A stretch of 25,474 bases of DNA from JBPRGH01 sp051418055 (GTDB taxonomy: Bacteria; Bacteroidota; Bacteroidia; Cytophagales; Cyclobacteriaceae). The position numbers and the translations under genes are program-made. The notes under the pieces were generated by a model. That model worked only from the letters and a program-made list of their open reading frames with translations, was not told the origin of the DNA and did no database searches. This document shows positions 8,668 to 16,373 of the stretch, one piece after another. Within the stretch, counting starts at the first letter, position 1. Each line of letters begins with the position of its first letter. The DNA lies in contig JBPRGH010000096.1 of assembly GCA_051418055.1 (NCBI GenBank), positions 1 to 25,474 of the forward strand. The letters run 5' to 3'.

Positions 8668-9137
8668 TGACAAAATACAGAAAATTAACCCTTGATGAGT
8701 TGCAGCATTTGGAAAAGGAATTTGTCGAATACCTTGTGATAAATGGTATTACTGCTGATGAATGGGTGAAAATTAAGGAGGATGAGAAAGAAAAAGCGGA
8801 GAGAATAATTGAATTATTCAGTGATGTTGTTTTTGAGGATATCCTCAGGAAAGCACGATACCTCGATTTTAGAAGCACTAAAGAAATATATTCTTACCAA
8901 TGCTTAGCTGATAAAATTGTTATGGTGGCTCTTACCGCTGATCCGCAAAGCGATATTGATTTTTCTAATGAAGGCTCTGTTAAAAAAGCAATGGATCAAT
9001 CCAGTAAACTGATAAGGATCTTTACGACGGATAAACCATACCACAAGCAGCGTGAAGTTGAAATATTCAACATGCTTGAATCAGGATGTGAAATATCCGA
9101 TGGTAAACTCTTTAAAACTCTTTGTCTGGCCCTGTAG
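8667..9137 (+). CDS. Conserved Bacteroidota protein, DUF6495-like
   Basis: A 156-residue soluble, acidic protein with no signal peptide or membrane segment. The N terminus (YRKLTLDELQHLEKEFVEYL, then GITADEWVKIKE) resembles a small family I recall as DUF6495. That name is from memory and unverified. Its ATG shares a base with the stop of the LytTR gene (TAATG), so it is the fourth, coupled member of the operon. It contains several aromatic and His residues but no catalytic motif that I can name. The position suggests an accessory role in the signalling module, but that is inference from context only. It ends one base before the convergent methyltransferase's stop. Confidence 0.82.
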   Translation: MTKYRKLTLDELQHLEKEFVEYLVINGITADEWVKIKEDEKEKAERIIELFSDVVFEDILRKARYLDFRSTKEIYSYQCLADKIVMVALTADPQSDIDFSNEGSVKKAMDQSSKLIRIFTTDKPYHKQREVEIFNMLESGCEISDGKLFKTLCLAL

Positions 9138-9138
9138 G

Positions 9139-10218
9139 TTAGCTATCTCTGCGACGACATTTGAAAAGTGTATGGCTGATACCTATCTGATCAATATCTT
9201 CTTCTATATAAAGGCCAGCATCATGCACACATTTGATCATATTTTTGGAATGATACATTTGACTGTTACCATTAGCCATAGTAGTAAAATAAAGCGAGAT
9301 CTGTTGCAAGCTGAAAGCGGCAGCTTCAAATTCCTGTCTGTCCCAGTAAGTTTCCAGAATGTAAATGGCGCCATCTTTATCAATAGCCTCTTTAGCTCTT
9401 TTAAGGATTGAGGTTATTTCTTCTTCAGAAAAACAATCGAGAAACTGGCTCATCCAGATCGCATCTGCTTTTTTAGGAAAAGGGGCATCTTTATCCAGTA
9501 AGTTGATTGGATAGCCACTGATCCGATCCTGAAGGTTTTTCTTCTCTATATTCTTTTTGGCCATTTCCAGCTGGCCGGGTAAATCAAGGATTGTTATCCT
9601 TATATCCGGATCACTTTCAGCCAATAACATTGAAAATTTACCCGTATTACCACCTACATCAAATAATGTTTTGGGTTTATCTTTTAAAATATGAGGAATT
9701 GCTTTTGGAAATGATGTATCAGAATAATAATGATCAAAATTAAACCAACTTTCCTGAACATCCTTTGGTAGCTTGGATAATCCTTCATAAACTGTATCCC
9801 AGTCACCAAAAACTTTTAAGCCCTCAGGTTTTCCATTCAATATAGATTCTTTTAAATAACTGATGCCTTCATAACAAACATCATTTACAAAATCCATGTT
9901 CACGTTAGTCATCCTGTCGCTAAGGATAAATACCCCGGTCTTAGTGATCGCATATTTATCTTCATCCTTTAAATACAGAAGGTTTATGCCAAGGCCTGCT
10001 TCCATTAAAACACGTGCGCCATAAATTGAAAGGTTACAATTTTCAGATACTTCCTCTATTGTTGCACCTCCTTTGCGGCTTTTGCTCTTTATAAACTCAA
10101 GTATCCCCAGGTCCCGTAAGGCTCTGGCAGATTGAAAAGTAAAAGGAGCCCATACTATTTTCTGAGCTTCGGTTTTTGCTTCAACAGCTTTTTGATCATC
10201 AGTTTGGAAGAGCTTCAT
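9139..10218 (-). CDS. Class I SAM-dependent methyltransferase, O-methyltransferase fold
   Basis: A 359-residue protein built like the plant/bacterial O-methyltransferase-2 family. An N-terminal winged-helix-like dimerisation region (about 20-105) is followed by a Rossmann methyltransferase domain with the SAM motif FDVGGNTGK (186-194) and an acidic residue at the end of strand 2 (D212 in LDLPG). Where this family usually has an active-site His in an LHDW-like motif, the protein has SQFLDCFSEEE, so it may use another mechanism or act on a different substrate. Similar solitary enzymes occur across Bacteroidota, and the substrate is unknown. It is first in a minus-strand series with the zincin and the S9 peptidase, but gaps of 123 and 161 bp argue for separate transcription. 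Confidence 0.85.
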   Translation of the reverse strand: MKLFQTDDQKAVEAKTEAQKIVWAPFTFQSARALRDLGILEFIKSKSRKGGATIEEVSENCNLSIYGARVLMEAGLGINLLYLKDEDKYAITKTGVFILSDRMTNVNMDFVNDVCYEGISYLKESILNGKPEGLKVFGDWDTVYEGLSKLPKDVQESWFNFDHYYSDTSFPKAIPHILKDKPKTLFDVGGNTGKFSMLLAESDPDIRITILDLPGQLEMAKKNIEKKNLQDRISGYPINLLDKDAPFPKKADAIWMSQFLDCFSEEEITSILKRAKEAIDKDGAIYILETYWDRQEFEAAAFSLQQISLYFTTMANGNSQMYHSKNMIKCVHDAGLYIEEDIDQIGISHTLFKCRRRDS

Positions 10219-10341
10219 AAAAAAATCAAATACAAATTAAATATGCAGTTTAGTAACTTGTTCTAAAGTAATCGGATGGCATCTATTACCAGAATTTTTC
10301 AAAGATATTTCACAAAAAATAAGGAGGCAAATTACTGACTT

Positions 10342-10995
10342 TTAAATTTCACTATCTTCTTCAGCCATATTGCTTTCTTCAATTAACTGAACTACCATTT
10401 CCGGTGATAAATAGAAACGTTTTATACGTTTTTTATACTGTGAAGGAATATCATCATGATCAAGAATAAAATGTTTTGTACTGATAAGATAATTTCCTAA
10501 ACCATGATCAATAGCATGAACATCAGCCATCTGTTCGGCGTTGATAAGAAATTTTTTGGAGGTAATATAACGAAGCCCAAAGCCCATCATCCCTATGCCA
10601 CTGCGGTCTTTATAATCCATAATATGGCCAAGCTCGTGTGCTATCCATCCCTCCAAGACATTTTCCGGCAGGTCTTCAATAGGTACTGTCTTATTATCAT
10701 TCAACTGAAATTCGCGACCCATTTTTATTATATAACCTCGATTCTTTTTTTTCTGGAATATGCCATACCATTTTGGCTGGGCGACCATAAAAGCTTTCTT
10801 AATATTCTTGCTAAACACAAAATCAATAGGTGTATTAGCTAGCTCCGGGTAGTAAGAAAGAGCTGATTCAACCTCTTCGGCTATTACTGCTGGAATGGAT
10901 TTATTGGCTAAATAATCTACTGAATCAATATTAATCTGTGCACTTACAGTAAATGGAAATAAAAAAAGTATAGGAAGAAAAAATTTAAAAATCAT
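10342..10995 (-). CDS. Secreted HELGH zincin-like metalloprotease
   Basis: A 217-residue protein with a signal peptide (hydrophobic 3-16, VSAQ, cleavage about residue 19). The zinc-binding motif HELGH is at 120-124 in GWIAHELGHIMDY, and a likely third ligand is E154 in NAEQMADVHA, about 30 residues later. Glu plus Asp in an ExxAD arrangement recalls M48-like gluzincins. The catalytic Glu is E121. It is probably a periplasmic or outer-membrane-facing peptidase of unknown substrate. The upstream gap holds the heptanucleotide arrays. No membrane anchor is visible after the signal peptide. Confidence 0.8.
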   Translation of the reverse strand: MIFKFFLPILFLFPFTVSAQINIDSVDYLANKSIPAVIAEEVESALSYYPELANTPIDFVFSKNIKKAFMVAQPKWYGIFQKKKNRGYIIKMGREFQLNDNKTVPIEDLPENVLEGWIAHELGHIMDYKDRSGIGMMGFGLRYITSKKFLINAEQMADVHAIDHGLGNYLISTKHFILDHDDIPSQYKKRIKRFYLSPEMVVQLIEESNMAEEDSEI

Positions 10996-11033
10996 AGACT
11001 AGCTTTATTTGTTAACGCTGACATAGCTGCGAC

Positions 11034-11095
11034 AGTTCAAAGTTTAAAGTTAAAGTTCAAAGCTCAAAGTTCAAAGTTTAAAGTTTAAAGTTTAA
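11034..11095. repeat. Tandem heptanucleotide array, AGTTYAA type
   Basis: Nine tandem units of AGTTTAA/AGTTCAA, one of them shortened to six bases and one reading AGCTCAA. The array is bracketed by GACAG (11031-11035) and CTGTC (11099-11103), which are inverted to one another. It lies between the S9 peptidase end and the zincin start. Read on the minus strand, the units create repeated CTTTG/CTTTA steps resembling parts of the Bacteroidota promoter. It is a microsatellite-type array and not CRISPR. Confidence 0.9.
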
Positions 11096-11112
11096 AGTCT
11101 GTCCATGCTAAT

Positions 11113-11147
11113 ATCTCATATCTCAAATCTCAAATCTCATATCTATA
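11113..11147. repeat. Second heptanucleotide array, ATCTCAW type
   Basis: Four tandem units of ATCTCAT/ATCTCAA followed by the degenerate ATCTATA, 17 bp from the first array and with the same 7-bp period but a different unit. It sits only ten bases past the stop of the S9 peptidase, in its 3' untranslated region. Confidence 0.85.
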
Positions 11148-11156
11148 TAATACCAT

Positions 11157-13982
11157 CTACTCCTCTGTTAATTCATAACCTTTTTCAATTCCTTTTAGAG
11201 TTGCAGGTATGCCTTCCTTCATCCAGACAGGCATGGGTTCATCTTTAAGATAATGATCAAAAAATTGCTGCATGCGGATCTGGAAATCTCTTTTATTTTC
11301 ATAAGTAGTAGGCCAGTGTGGCTCATCTACATAATTGAGCATCCACGCAGGTTTTCCGAGCCTTCTCATTGCTACATAGAGCTCAATACCCTGGTACCAC
11401 GGAACATGTCCGTCTTTATCATTATGCATAATAAGCAGAGGTGTCTGTATTTTATCAACAAAGAATATAGGGGAATTTTCTATATAGCGAATAGGATATT
11501 CCCATAAGGTGCCTCCAAGCCTGCTTTGGGTGTGCTCATACTGAAACATTCTGCTCAGTCCGGTCCACCAGCGAATACCACCATAAGCGCTTATCATATT
11601 AGAAACTGGGGCTCCGGATTCAGCGGCAGCAAATATATTTGTTTGTGTAACTAAGTAAGCTGTTTGATATCCACCCCAGCTATGACCTTGTATACCAACC
11701 TTATCCCGGTTAATAAAGCCTTTGTCGATTAAAGAGGTAACACCGGGAACAACAGCACTATATGCACTTTGACCCGGATAGCCGATTTTATAGGTGATAT
11801 CAGGAATGAATACTACATAACCTCTGCTTACATAGAATGTAGGGTTAATTATAGAACGGTAAGGCTCCAGCCCCCGATGCTGATGCAGTAGATGAGCATT
11901 TCTTTCATAAAAGTAGGAAATCATCGGATACTTTTTATTAGGATCGAAATTCTCGGGTTTAAATAATAAACCCTCCAGCTCTTCACCATCAAGAGATGTC
12001 CACTTATGCACCTCAACCGTACCCCACTGATACTCTTGTTGTTGTGGGTTAGCATCACTTAGCCGTGTTATATTTTTGAAATCCAGGTTACTATACAGCA
12101 CATCGGGAAATACGTCATAGCTTTCTTTAGTAAAAATAATATCCTTTGTATGCTTTGCTTTTGTAGGTCTTGAAAAATTAAAATCCTGCATTATCAGCTC
12201 CTTCGGCTGCCTTGGACGGTCTATTGTTACTGTATAAAAACCTTCCTGTCTGCTTTTTTCATTAAAAGCACTTAGTAAAATAGGCTCATCAGCCTCTATT
12301 AAATATTCTTCAGGGTCAAGGTTAACATACCTAAAACGTGTAAATAGATCTCTTGCGTCTGTTAAATTTATTGCTTCATTATTTTTTCCTGGTTCTACGC
12401 GCCAAATGTCAAAGCGATCATAGATAAGCACGTATTTTTCATCTTCCGTCCACCCGGCAACACCATAGGGCCCCGGATAATTTGGCTGGTCATTAAGTTC
12501 ATCGGCAATTGATCGAGGAATATTTTGCGTAAGCTCACTAATAACTCTTTTCTTAATTGAATAAGCATACCAGGCAGTGTCAGCTGCATCATACCAGAAG
12601 ATATAATTTGCTTCAGGGGATATTCCTCCATACCCCCTGAGATTCTCTTTAATTAATGTCTTCTTTCCATCAGTGAGATCAATGAGGTAAAGGTCCTGCC
12701 TTCTGGGGAAACCTTCCCACGACACATATTGCTCATAAGGCAGATAGGAGACTCCCAGGGCAAATTCAGCATTTCCTTCAGGTGTAGTCTCTACAGAAGG
12801 TACTTTTTCTGATGCCAGCTGCACTGTTTTATCTGTAGCAGGATCATACCAGGAGAGATAGGATCGTTTTCTATCCTCTTCAAGTTCAATATTCTGCTGC
12901 GTGTGTAGTCGTCCTTCCTGATAATGCCAGATCTCCACATTTATTATTTCTTCTGGCAGAAGAGTGGTATCCTGTAAAACAGGTTTTGGTGCAATGCCGT
13001 AAAACAGCTTTTCTCCATTATCGGAAAAACGAACATTTCCATGTTCAGATAAAAACCAGTCCTCAGGGAAAATTTGATGTGTACTGTCAATAGCTACAGT
13101 GGCAGAATCTTTACTGTTATTCCAATATCGCAAATCAAAGTAACGTACCCTGCTTTTTGTAGTGTCGAGATCTGATAAAAATGCTACCTGGATTCCGTCT
13201 TTGTCAATTGCCAGCTGTTTGTAATTCCCTTTTGCCCGACAAAGTGGATTGGAACCTCGTGCAGTAAAATCATAGGTATATACACCTGGCATTAAGATTG
13301 AATCAATTCCTGTTGTTGTATAAACCATCTTCTGTCCTTCCTCAGCCAGATTATAGGAAGTCACATATTTTAATGTATCCTGAAATGCGCTGGGTAGATG
13401 CCTGACCACCAGGTGATAGCCATTTTTATCACTTACTTTTTTCTCTTTCTTCTTCTTTATATCTCCTTCAGTTTTATTTTTAGCCTCTGTAGTGTCTTTT
13501 TTTCCCTGCTCTTTATCAAGCTTGTAAACTACCCAGTCTGACCATTTTTCCGGTATATCAAAGGAGTGGATATTGGCAATTTTGTTGATCGATTTATCTG
13601 ATGAATTCCATATGCCAAGAGAATCAGTAGGAAGTTCATCTTTCTTTTTTTTCTGACGCCGAAGAATATTTACAGTATCCATTCCGGGTTTAATGGTAAA
13701 GATCACATACTTTGAATCCCAGGTAATTTGAGATTTTTCGGCTCTCGGGTAGGATAGGAGGAGATCTCCATTGCTGTTACGGATATGCATGGTTTGGTCC
13801 CCTTTGCCAGGAGCAAGATGATAGGAAACGATAGAGCCATCAGTAGATATTTGTTTATTCAATATTGAATTCCAATCATCAAACTGCTGGTGGTTCAGAA
13901 TCTTCTTTTGAGCAAAAGAAAAGGGATTAAAGCTTAGCAGTAGTACGAGAATTAATGGTAATAGTAATATTTTTTTAGACAT
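11157..13982 (-). CDS. Secreted S9 (prolyl oligopeptidase-family) serine peptidase
   Basis: A 941-residue protein with a signal peptide (hydrophobic 5-18, FAQ, cleavage about residue 24). An N-terminal beta-propeller-like region (about 30-650) precedes an alpha/beta-hydrolase domain (about 670-930). The catalytic serine is S768 in GHSWGGY, the acid is probably D857 in NDKDGHVPW, and the histidine is H889 in DEPHWP. Members cleave small peptides, often after proline or dipeptides, in the periplasm. A very Lys/Glu-rich insertion lies at about 155-185, containing DIKKKKEKKVSDK. A 7-bp inverted repeat spans the start codon (13981-13987 with 14005-14011). The length is large but normal for the Bacteroidota branch. 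Confidence 0.93.
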   Translation of the reverse strand: MSKKILLLPLILVLLLSFNPFSFAQKKILNHQQFDDWNSILNKQISTDGSIVSYHLAPGKGDQTMHIRNSNGDLLLSYPRAEKSQITWDSKYVIFTIKPGMDTVNILRRQKKKKDELPTDSLGIWNSSDKSINKIANIHSFDIPEKWSDWVVYKLDKEQGKKDTTEAKNKTEGDIKKKKEKKVSDKNGYHLVVRHLPSAFQDTLKYVTSYNLAEEGQKMVYTTTGIDSILMPGVYTYDFTARGSNPLCRAKGNYKQLAIDKDGIQVAFLSDLDTTKSRVRYFDLRYWNNSKDSATVAIDSTHQIFPEDWFLSEHGNVRFSDNGEKLFYGIAPKPVLQDTTLLPEEIINVEIWHYQEGRLHTQQNIELEEDRKRSYLSWYDPATDKTVQLASEKVPSVETTPEGNAEFALGVSYLPYEQYVSWEGFPRRQDLYLIDLTDGKKTLIKENLRGYGGISPEANYIFWYDAADTAWYAYSIKKRVISELTQNIPRSIADELNDQPNYPGPYGVAGWTEDEKYVLIYDRFDIWRVEPGKNNEAINLTDARDLFTRFRYVNLDPEEYLIEADEPILLSAFNEKSRQEGFYTVTIDRPRQPKELIMQDFNFSRPTKAKHTKDIIFTKESYDVFPDVLYSNLDFKNITRLSDANPQQQEYQWGTVEVHKWTSLDGEELEGLLFKPENFDPNKKYPMISYFYERNAHLLHQHRGLEPYRSIINPTFYVSRGYVVFIPDITYKIGYPGQSAYSAVVPGVTSLIDKGFINRDKVGIQGHSWGGYQTAYLVTQTNIFAAAESGAPVSNMISAYGGIRWWTGLSRMFQYEHTQSRLGGTLWEYPIRYIENSPIFFVDKIQTPLLIMHNDKDGHVPWYQGIELYVAMRRLGKPAWMLNYVDEPHWPTTYENKRDFQIRMQQFFDHYLKDEPMPVWMKEGIPATLKGIEKGYELTEE

Positions 13983-14011
13983 GGGTGATATATTATTGCT
14001 TCAACACCCAT
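13981..14011 (-). promoter_or_regulatory. Leader inverted repeat overlapping the S9 peptidase start codon
   Basis: In the mRNA, AUGGGUG pairs perfectly with CACCCAU across a 17-nt loop, and the second arm includes the first two bases of the start codon. This could mask the start or may be chance. A promoter was not found in the 105-bp gap to the next gene. Confidence 0.3.
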
Positions 14012-14087
14012 TAAGTTATCTAATTAAGGTTTTATAAAAAACTAAATTTTTGTTTTAGTCTTTATTTTTATTTCGGTGGCAATAAAT

Positions 14088-14900
14088 TTATGTCTGGAGC
14101 TGTCCTTCTTTAACTTTCTTTGATTCGTGAACAAGTTTTTTAAAAATTGCCCGTTGCTTACGTTTTTGGATTAGATATTCCGGGTGCCATTGTACACCAA
14201 TTACAAATGGAAAACCTGTATGCTCTATTCCCTGTACCACATCATTAGGCTCACGGGCTACTATAACTATTCCTTCTCCGGGTTCTTTTATTGCCTGATT
14301 ATGAAGAGCATTTACTTTACAATCCAATGTTTTTAAAACACCGGCAAGGCAGCTGTCAGGGGCTATTAAGATTGTTTTTTTTGGAAATATACTTGTTACC
14401 TGCGGCACTTCAACATAAAAATTCTTAATGTCCTGGTGGAGGGATCCGTTGAAATGGATATTTATAAGCTGCATCCCTCTGCATATCCCTATTATAGGCA
14501 AATTTCTGTTCACAGCTTCTTTGAGCAAGCCAAATTCAAGCTCATCCCGATCTTTATCCATAGGAACGGATTTGGAAGCATAGATCTTCCTGAAAATCAG
14601 GAATATAGGATAAAGAATGATTGACAGAATAAGCTCAACCCAATTAATGAAGCTTCTGCCTTTTGTTTCTTCATCAGACAGTAAATCTTCCTTTCTTATC
14701 TCTCCATATCGTTCAGGGTCTACATCAGCTCCACCACCTAATATCAATCCATCAATTTCTTTAATTTTTGCAGGCCGTGAAGGAGTAATCCTTTTCGGTT
14801 TACCTCCTGCTATTCGTATGGAAAGGCTGGTAAAAAACCATGCGGCACCACCACCTTTATCAGGTCCTGTTATTCCTATTACGGGTTTCTTATTTTTCAT
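14088..14900 (-). CDS. Class I glutamine amidotransferase / C26 gamma-glutamyl hydrolase-like protein
   Basis: A 270-residue protein of the PuuD-like peptidase C26 family. The nucleophile is C140 in GICRGMQL, with the catalytic H239 and E241 in GVQWHPEY. The opening ITGPDKGGGAAW and the LILGGGADVDPERYG motif (52-66) are typical. Between that motif and the DRDELEFGLL helix, an extra segment of about 40 residues contains a long hydrophobic stretch (84-104), unusual for this soluble family and possibly a membrane-associating helix. It overlaps the upstream amidoligase gene by 11 bp, so the two proteins probably act together. It may release or hydrolyse a gamma-glutamyl amide, or supply ammonia from glutamine. 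Which reaction it catalyses is not determined. Confidence 0.88.
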   Translation of the reverse strand: MKNKKPVIGITGPDKGGGAAWFFTSLSIRIAGGKPKRITPSRPAKIKEIDGLILGGGADVDPERYGEIRKEDLLSDEETKGRSFINWVELILSIILYPIFLIFRKIYASKSVPMDKDRDELEFGLLKEAVNRNLPIIGICRGMQLINIHFNGSLHQDIKNFYVEVPQVTSIFPKKTILIAPDSCLAGVLKTLDCKVNALHNQAIKEPGEGIVIVAREPNDVVQGIEHTGFPFVIGVQWHPEYLIQKRKQRAIFKKLVHESKKVKEGQLQT

Positions 14901-15891
14901 TAAGGTATTTCTTTACTTTTTTTGACCATTTTTTTTTAAGATTCAGAAAGTGCTCGTTGTGCAACTTTTGAAAATCTTTCATCATCAGATCCATTTTATC
15001 AGGATCTTCAGCTAATTCTTCTACCTGGATCCATGCATTCCATTCTTTATCGAGGGTCCATTGGGGGTCATCTATTTTACAATCGGGAAGGCGATAATGG
15101 AAAGTAGGCCTTGGATTTATCAGGTCCGGATCATCAACACCTACTTTTACTTCTTGACCTTTTAAATAGGTGAATAACGGATAAACATCCAGTGGCCGGT
15201 TTCTTGTTGGGTTGTATTTTTTGTAATGGCTGATCAGTTTATCAATGTCTGGCTGATAGTTTTGATTTAATACCATTAAAAGATATTCTTCGGGAAAATA
15301 ATTTATATAGGTGGTTAACCGGTGCCTGGTGAAGCTTACTTTTGACTCTTCAAATATCCAGTATTGGAGCAGGAGAAAAGCTTTAAGATAATTAGTGATT
15401 GTCTTTGTTTCAAGATCTGGTAATTCGGGGTTTATATGCAGGGCAAAAGCGTATAATGGAGAGGCTTTTGTTCCTTCAGCGTTATGCCTATGAAGCTCTT
15501 CTCTGAATTCTTCAACTTTATTGAGCTGGTCGATTGGTATAGGGGGAAGGATCACTTCAAAAGGAACAAGATTAGAGGAAACACTGGCAACAATATCTTC
15601 AAGCTTGTTATGAAAAGAGTATTCATTAAGATTGATCCCTATTTCTTTTAGAAAATTTTCATATCGTTTTTCTTTGAGGAACCGTGAATCAAATTCCAGT
15701 TTAAAATCACCAAAAGAAGTATTTACAACCCTCTGTTGGTATCTGTCAATCTCTTTTACTTCACCCCCAAAAATATTTATTATTATCTGTGAGGTAATAT
15801 GGAAATCAAGTCCTGCAAACTCAAATTCAAATCCCGCTTTGCGATACTCATTCTTCTCATTATATGGCCTTGGAGGAAATTTAAAATTCAT
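14890..15891 (-). CDS. Amidoligase-family (COOH-NH2 ligase-like) protein
   Basis: A 333-residue protein that fits the amidoligase_2 group of glutamine-synthetase-like ATP-dependent ligases described by comparative genomics. Supporting marks are GFEFEFAG (20-27, family motif GxEfEf), PFEVILPP (110-117, E112) and FALHINPEL (149-157, H152 and N154). These resemble metal- and ATP-binding positions of the glutamine synthetase fold. Such ligases are predicted to form amide or isopeptide bonds. The next gene is a class I glutamine amidotransferase overlapping by 11 bp, the partner typical of this family. No peptide substrate or carrier gene is evident. The small protein upstream (15989-16186) may or may not belong to the unit. 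Confidence 0.82.
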   Translation of the reverse strand: MNFKFPPRPYNEKNEYRKAGFEFEFAGLDFHITSQIIINIFGGEVKEIDRYQQRVVNTSFGDFKLEFDSRFLKEKRYENFLKEIGINLNEYSFHNKLEDIVASVSSNLVPFEVILPPIPIDQLNKVEEFREELHRHNAEGTKASPLYAFALHINPELPDLETKTITNYLKAFLLLQYWIFEESKVSFTRHRLTTYINYFPEEYLLMVLNQNYQPDIDKLISHYKKYNPTRNRPLDVYPLFTYLKGQEVKVGVDDPDLINPRPTFHYRLPDCKIDDPQWTLDKEWNAWIQVEELAEDPDKMDLMMKDFQKLHNEHFLNLKKKWSKKVKKYLNEK

Positions 15892-15910
15892 TAAAAAATA
15901 GATGCCTAAT

Positions 15911-15960
15911 TGTTCTTTTTATAAGAACAGGAATAGTGGCAGGAGAGTTATATTTAACTC
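15911..15960. repeat. Two adjacent stem-loops before the amidoligase gene
   Basis: TGTTCTT (15911-15917) pairs perfectly with AAGAACA (15923-15929) over a 5-nt loop. GAGTTA (15945-15950) pairs perfectly with TAACTC (15955-15960) over a 4-nt loop. They sit between the small minus-strand gene and the amidoligase. Neither is followed by a clear U-run on the minus strand, so weak termination, RNA processing or a regulator site are all possible. Confidence 0.45.
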
Positions 15961-15988
15961 ACCGTAAGCTGGGAATAATTAAAGATTA

Positions 15989-16186
15989 TTAATTATCTGA
16001 CCTTTTAAGATCAATTTTTACCAGCGATGAATCTTTAAATTTAGAGGTGATCCAGTTGATCAGCTGATCGCATTCCTCTTTTTTTAGATCCCTGCAAGCT
16101 TTATCATATTCTTTCCAGAATAATTTTTTGTCAAAGCTTACTTTTTCCAGAATAATTTTCCCGTAGTTAAGCATTGATCGCGGCAT
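15989..16186 (-). CDS. Small conserved Bacteroidota protein of unknown function
   Basis: About 65 residues, highly charged, with no signal or membrane segment. I chose the ATG at 16186 (MPRSMLNYGK) over an upstream TTG at 16195; an ATG at 16174 (MLNYGK) is also possible. The core pattern (YGKIILEKVSFDKKLFWKEY, then a helix, then LINWITSKF) resembles small uncharacterised proteins I associate with Bacteroidota genomes, which suggests a genuine gene. A TATTTTTG box lies upstream on the minus strand. It precedes the amidoligase gene by 97 bp on the same strand. No function is known to me. Confidence 0.68.
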   Translation of the reverse strand: MPRSMLNYGKIILEKVSFDKKLFWKEYDKACRDLKKEECDQLINWITSKFKDSSLVKIDLKRSDN

Positions 16187-16208
16187 AAGCTTCAAATATT
16201 TGTTTTCT

Positions 16209-16216
16209 CAAAAATA
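16209..16216 (-). promoter_or_regulatory. Putative -7 box of the small minus-strand gene
   Basis: On the minus strand this reads TATTTTTG, a full match to TAnnTTTG, 22 bp before the chosen ATG. No good -33 element is visible. Confidence 0.38.
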
Positions 16217-16330
16217 AAAAGCAGCTTTATAAAATAAGGTGATATTTGTCACATAACAGAAAGATTATGATCATGCTTCTGGTGTGGCAGGATATTTCAA
16301 ATCATACAATAAATCATTTACAAAAAAACT

Positions 16331-16351
16331 ATTTCAGATTTCCTTCAAAAT
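16331..16351 (+). promoter_or_regulatory. Putative response-regulator operator upstream of the OmpR-type regulator
   Basis: ATTTCAGATTTCCTTCA at 16331-16347 is repeated without a mismatch at 18312-18328, upstream of the receptor gene. Within it, TTCAGATT (16333) and TTCAAAAT (16344) are direct half-sites 11 bp apart, the spacing OmpR-family dimers recognise. A weak -7-like box (TAATTTAG, 16359-16366) follows, which would give a nearly leaderless transcript for the regulator at 16374. Confidence 0.6.
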
Positions 16352-16373
16352 CAAGTACTAATTTAGTTAACTG

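Noticed and set aside
9052..9411. Plus-strand ORF spanning the end of the DUF6495-like gene and the methyltransferase
   Set aside because: It overlaps two well-supported genes in other frames and its residues show no domain or signal. The convergent pair explains the region.
11034..11147. CRISPR-like array
   Set aside because: Units are only seven bases, contiguous and without spacers, and no cas gene is present. They are tandem microsatellites.
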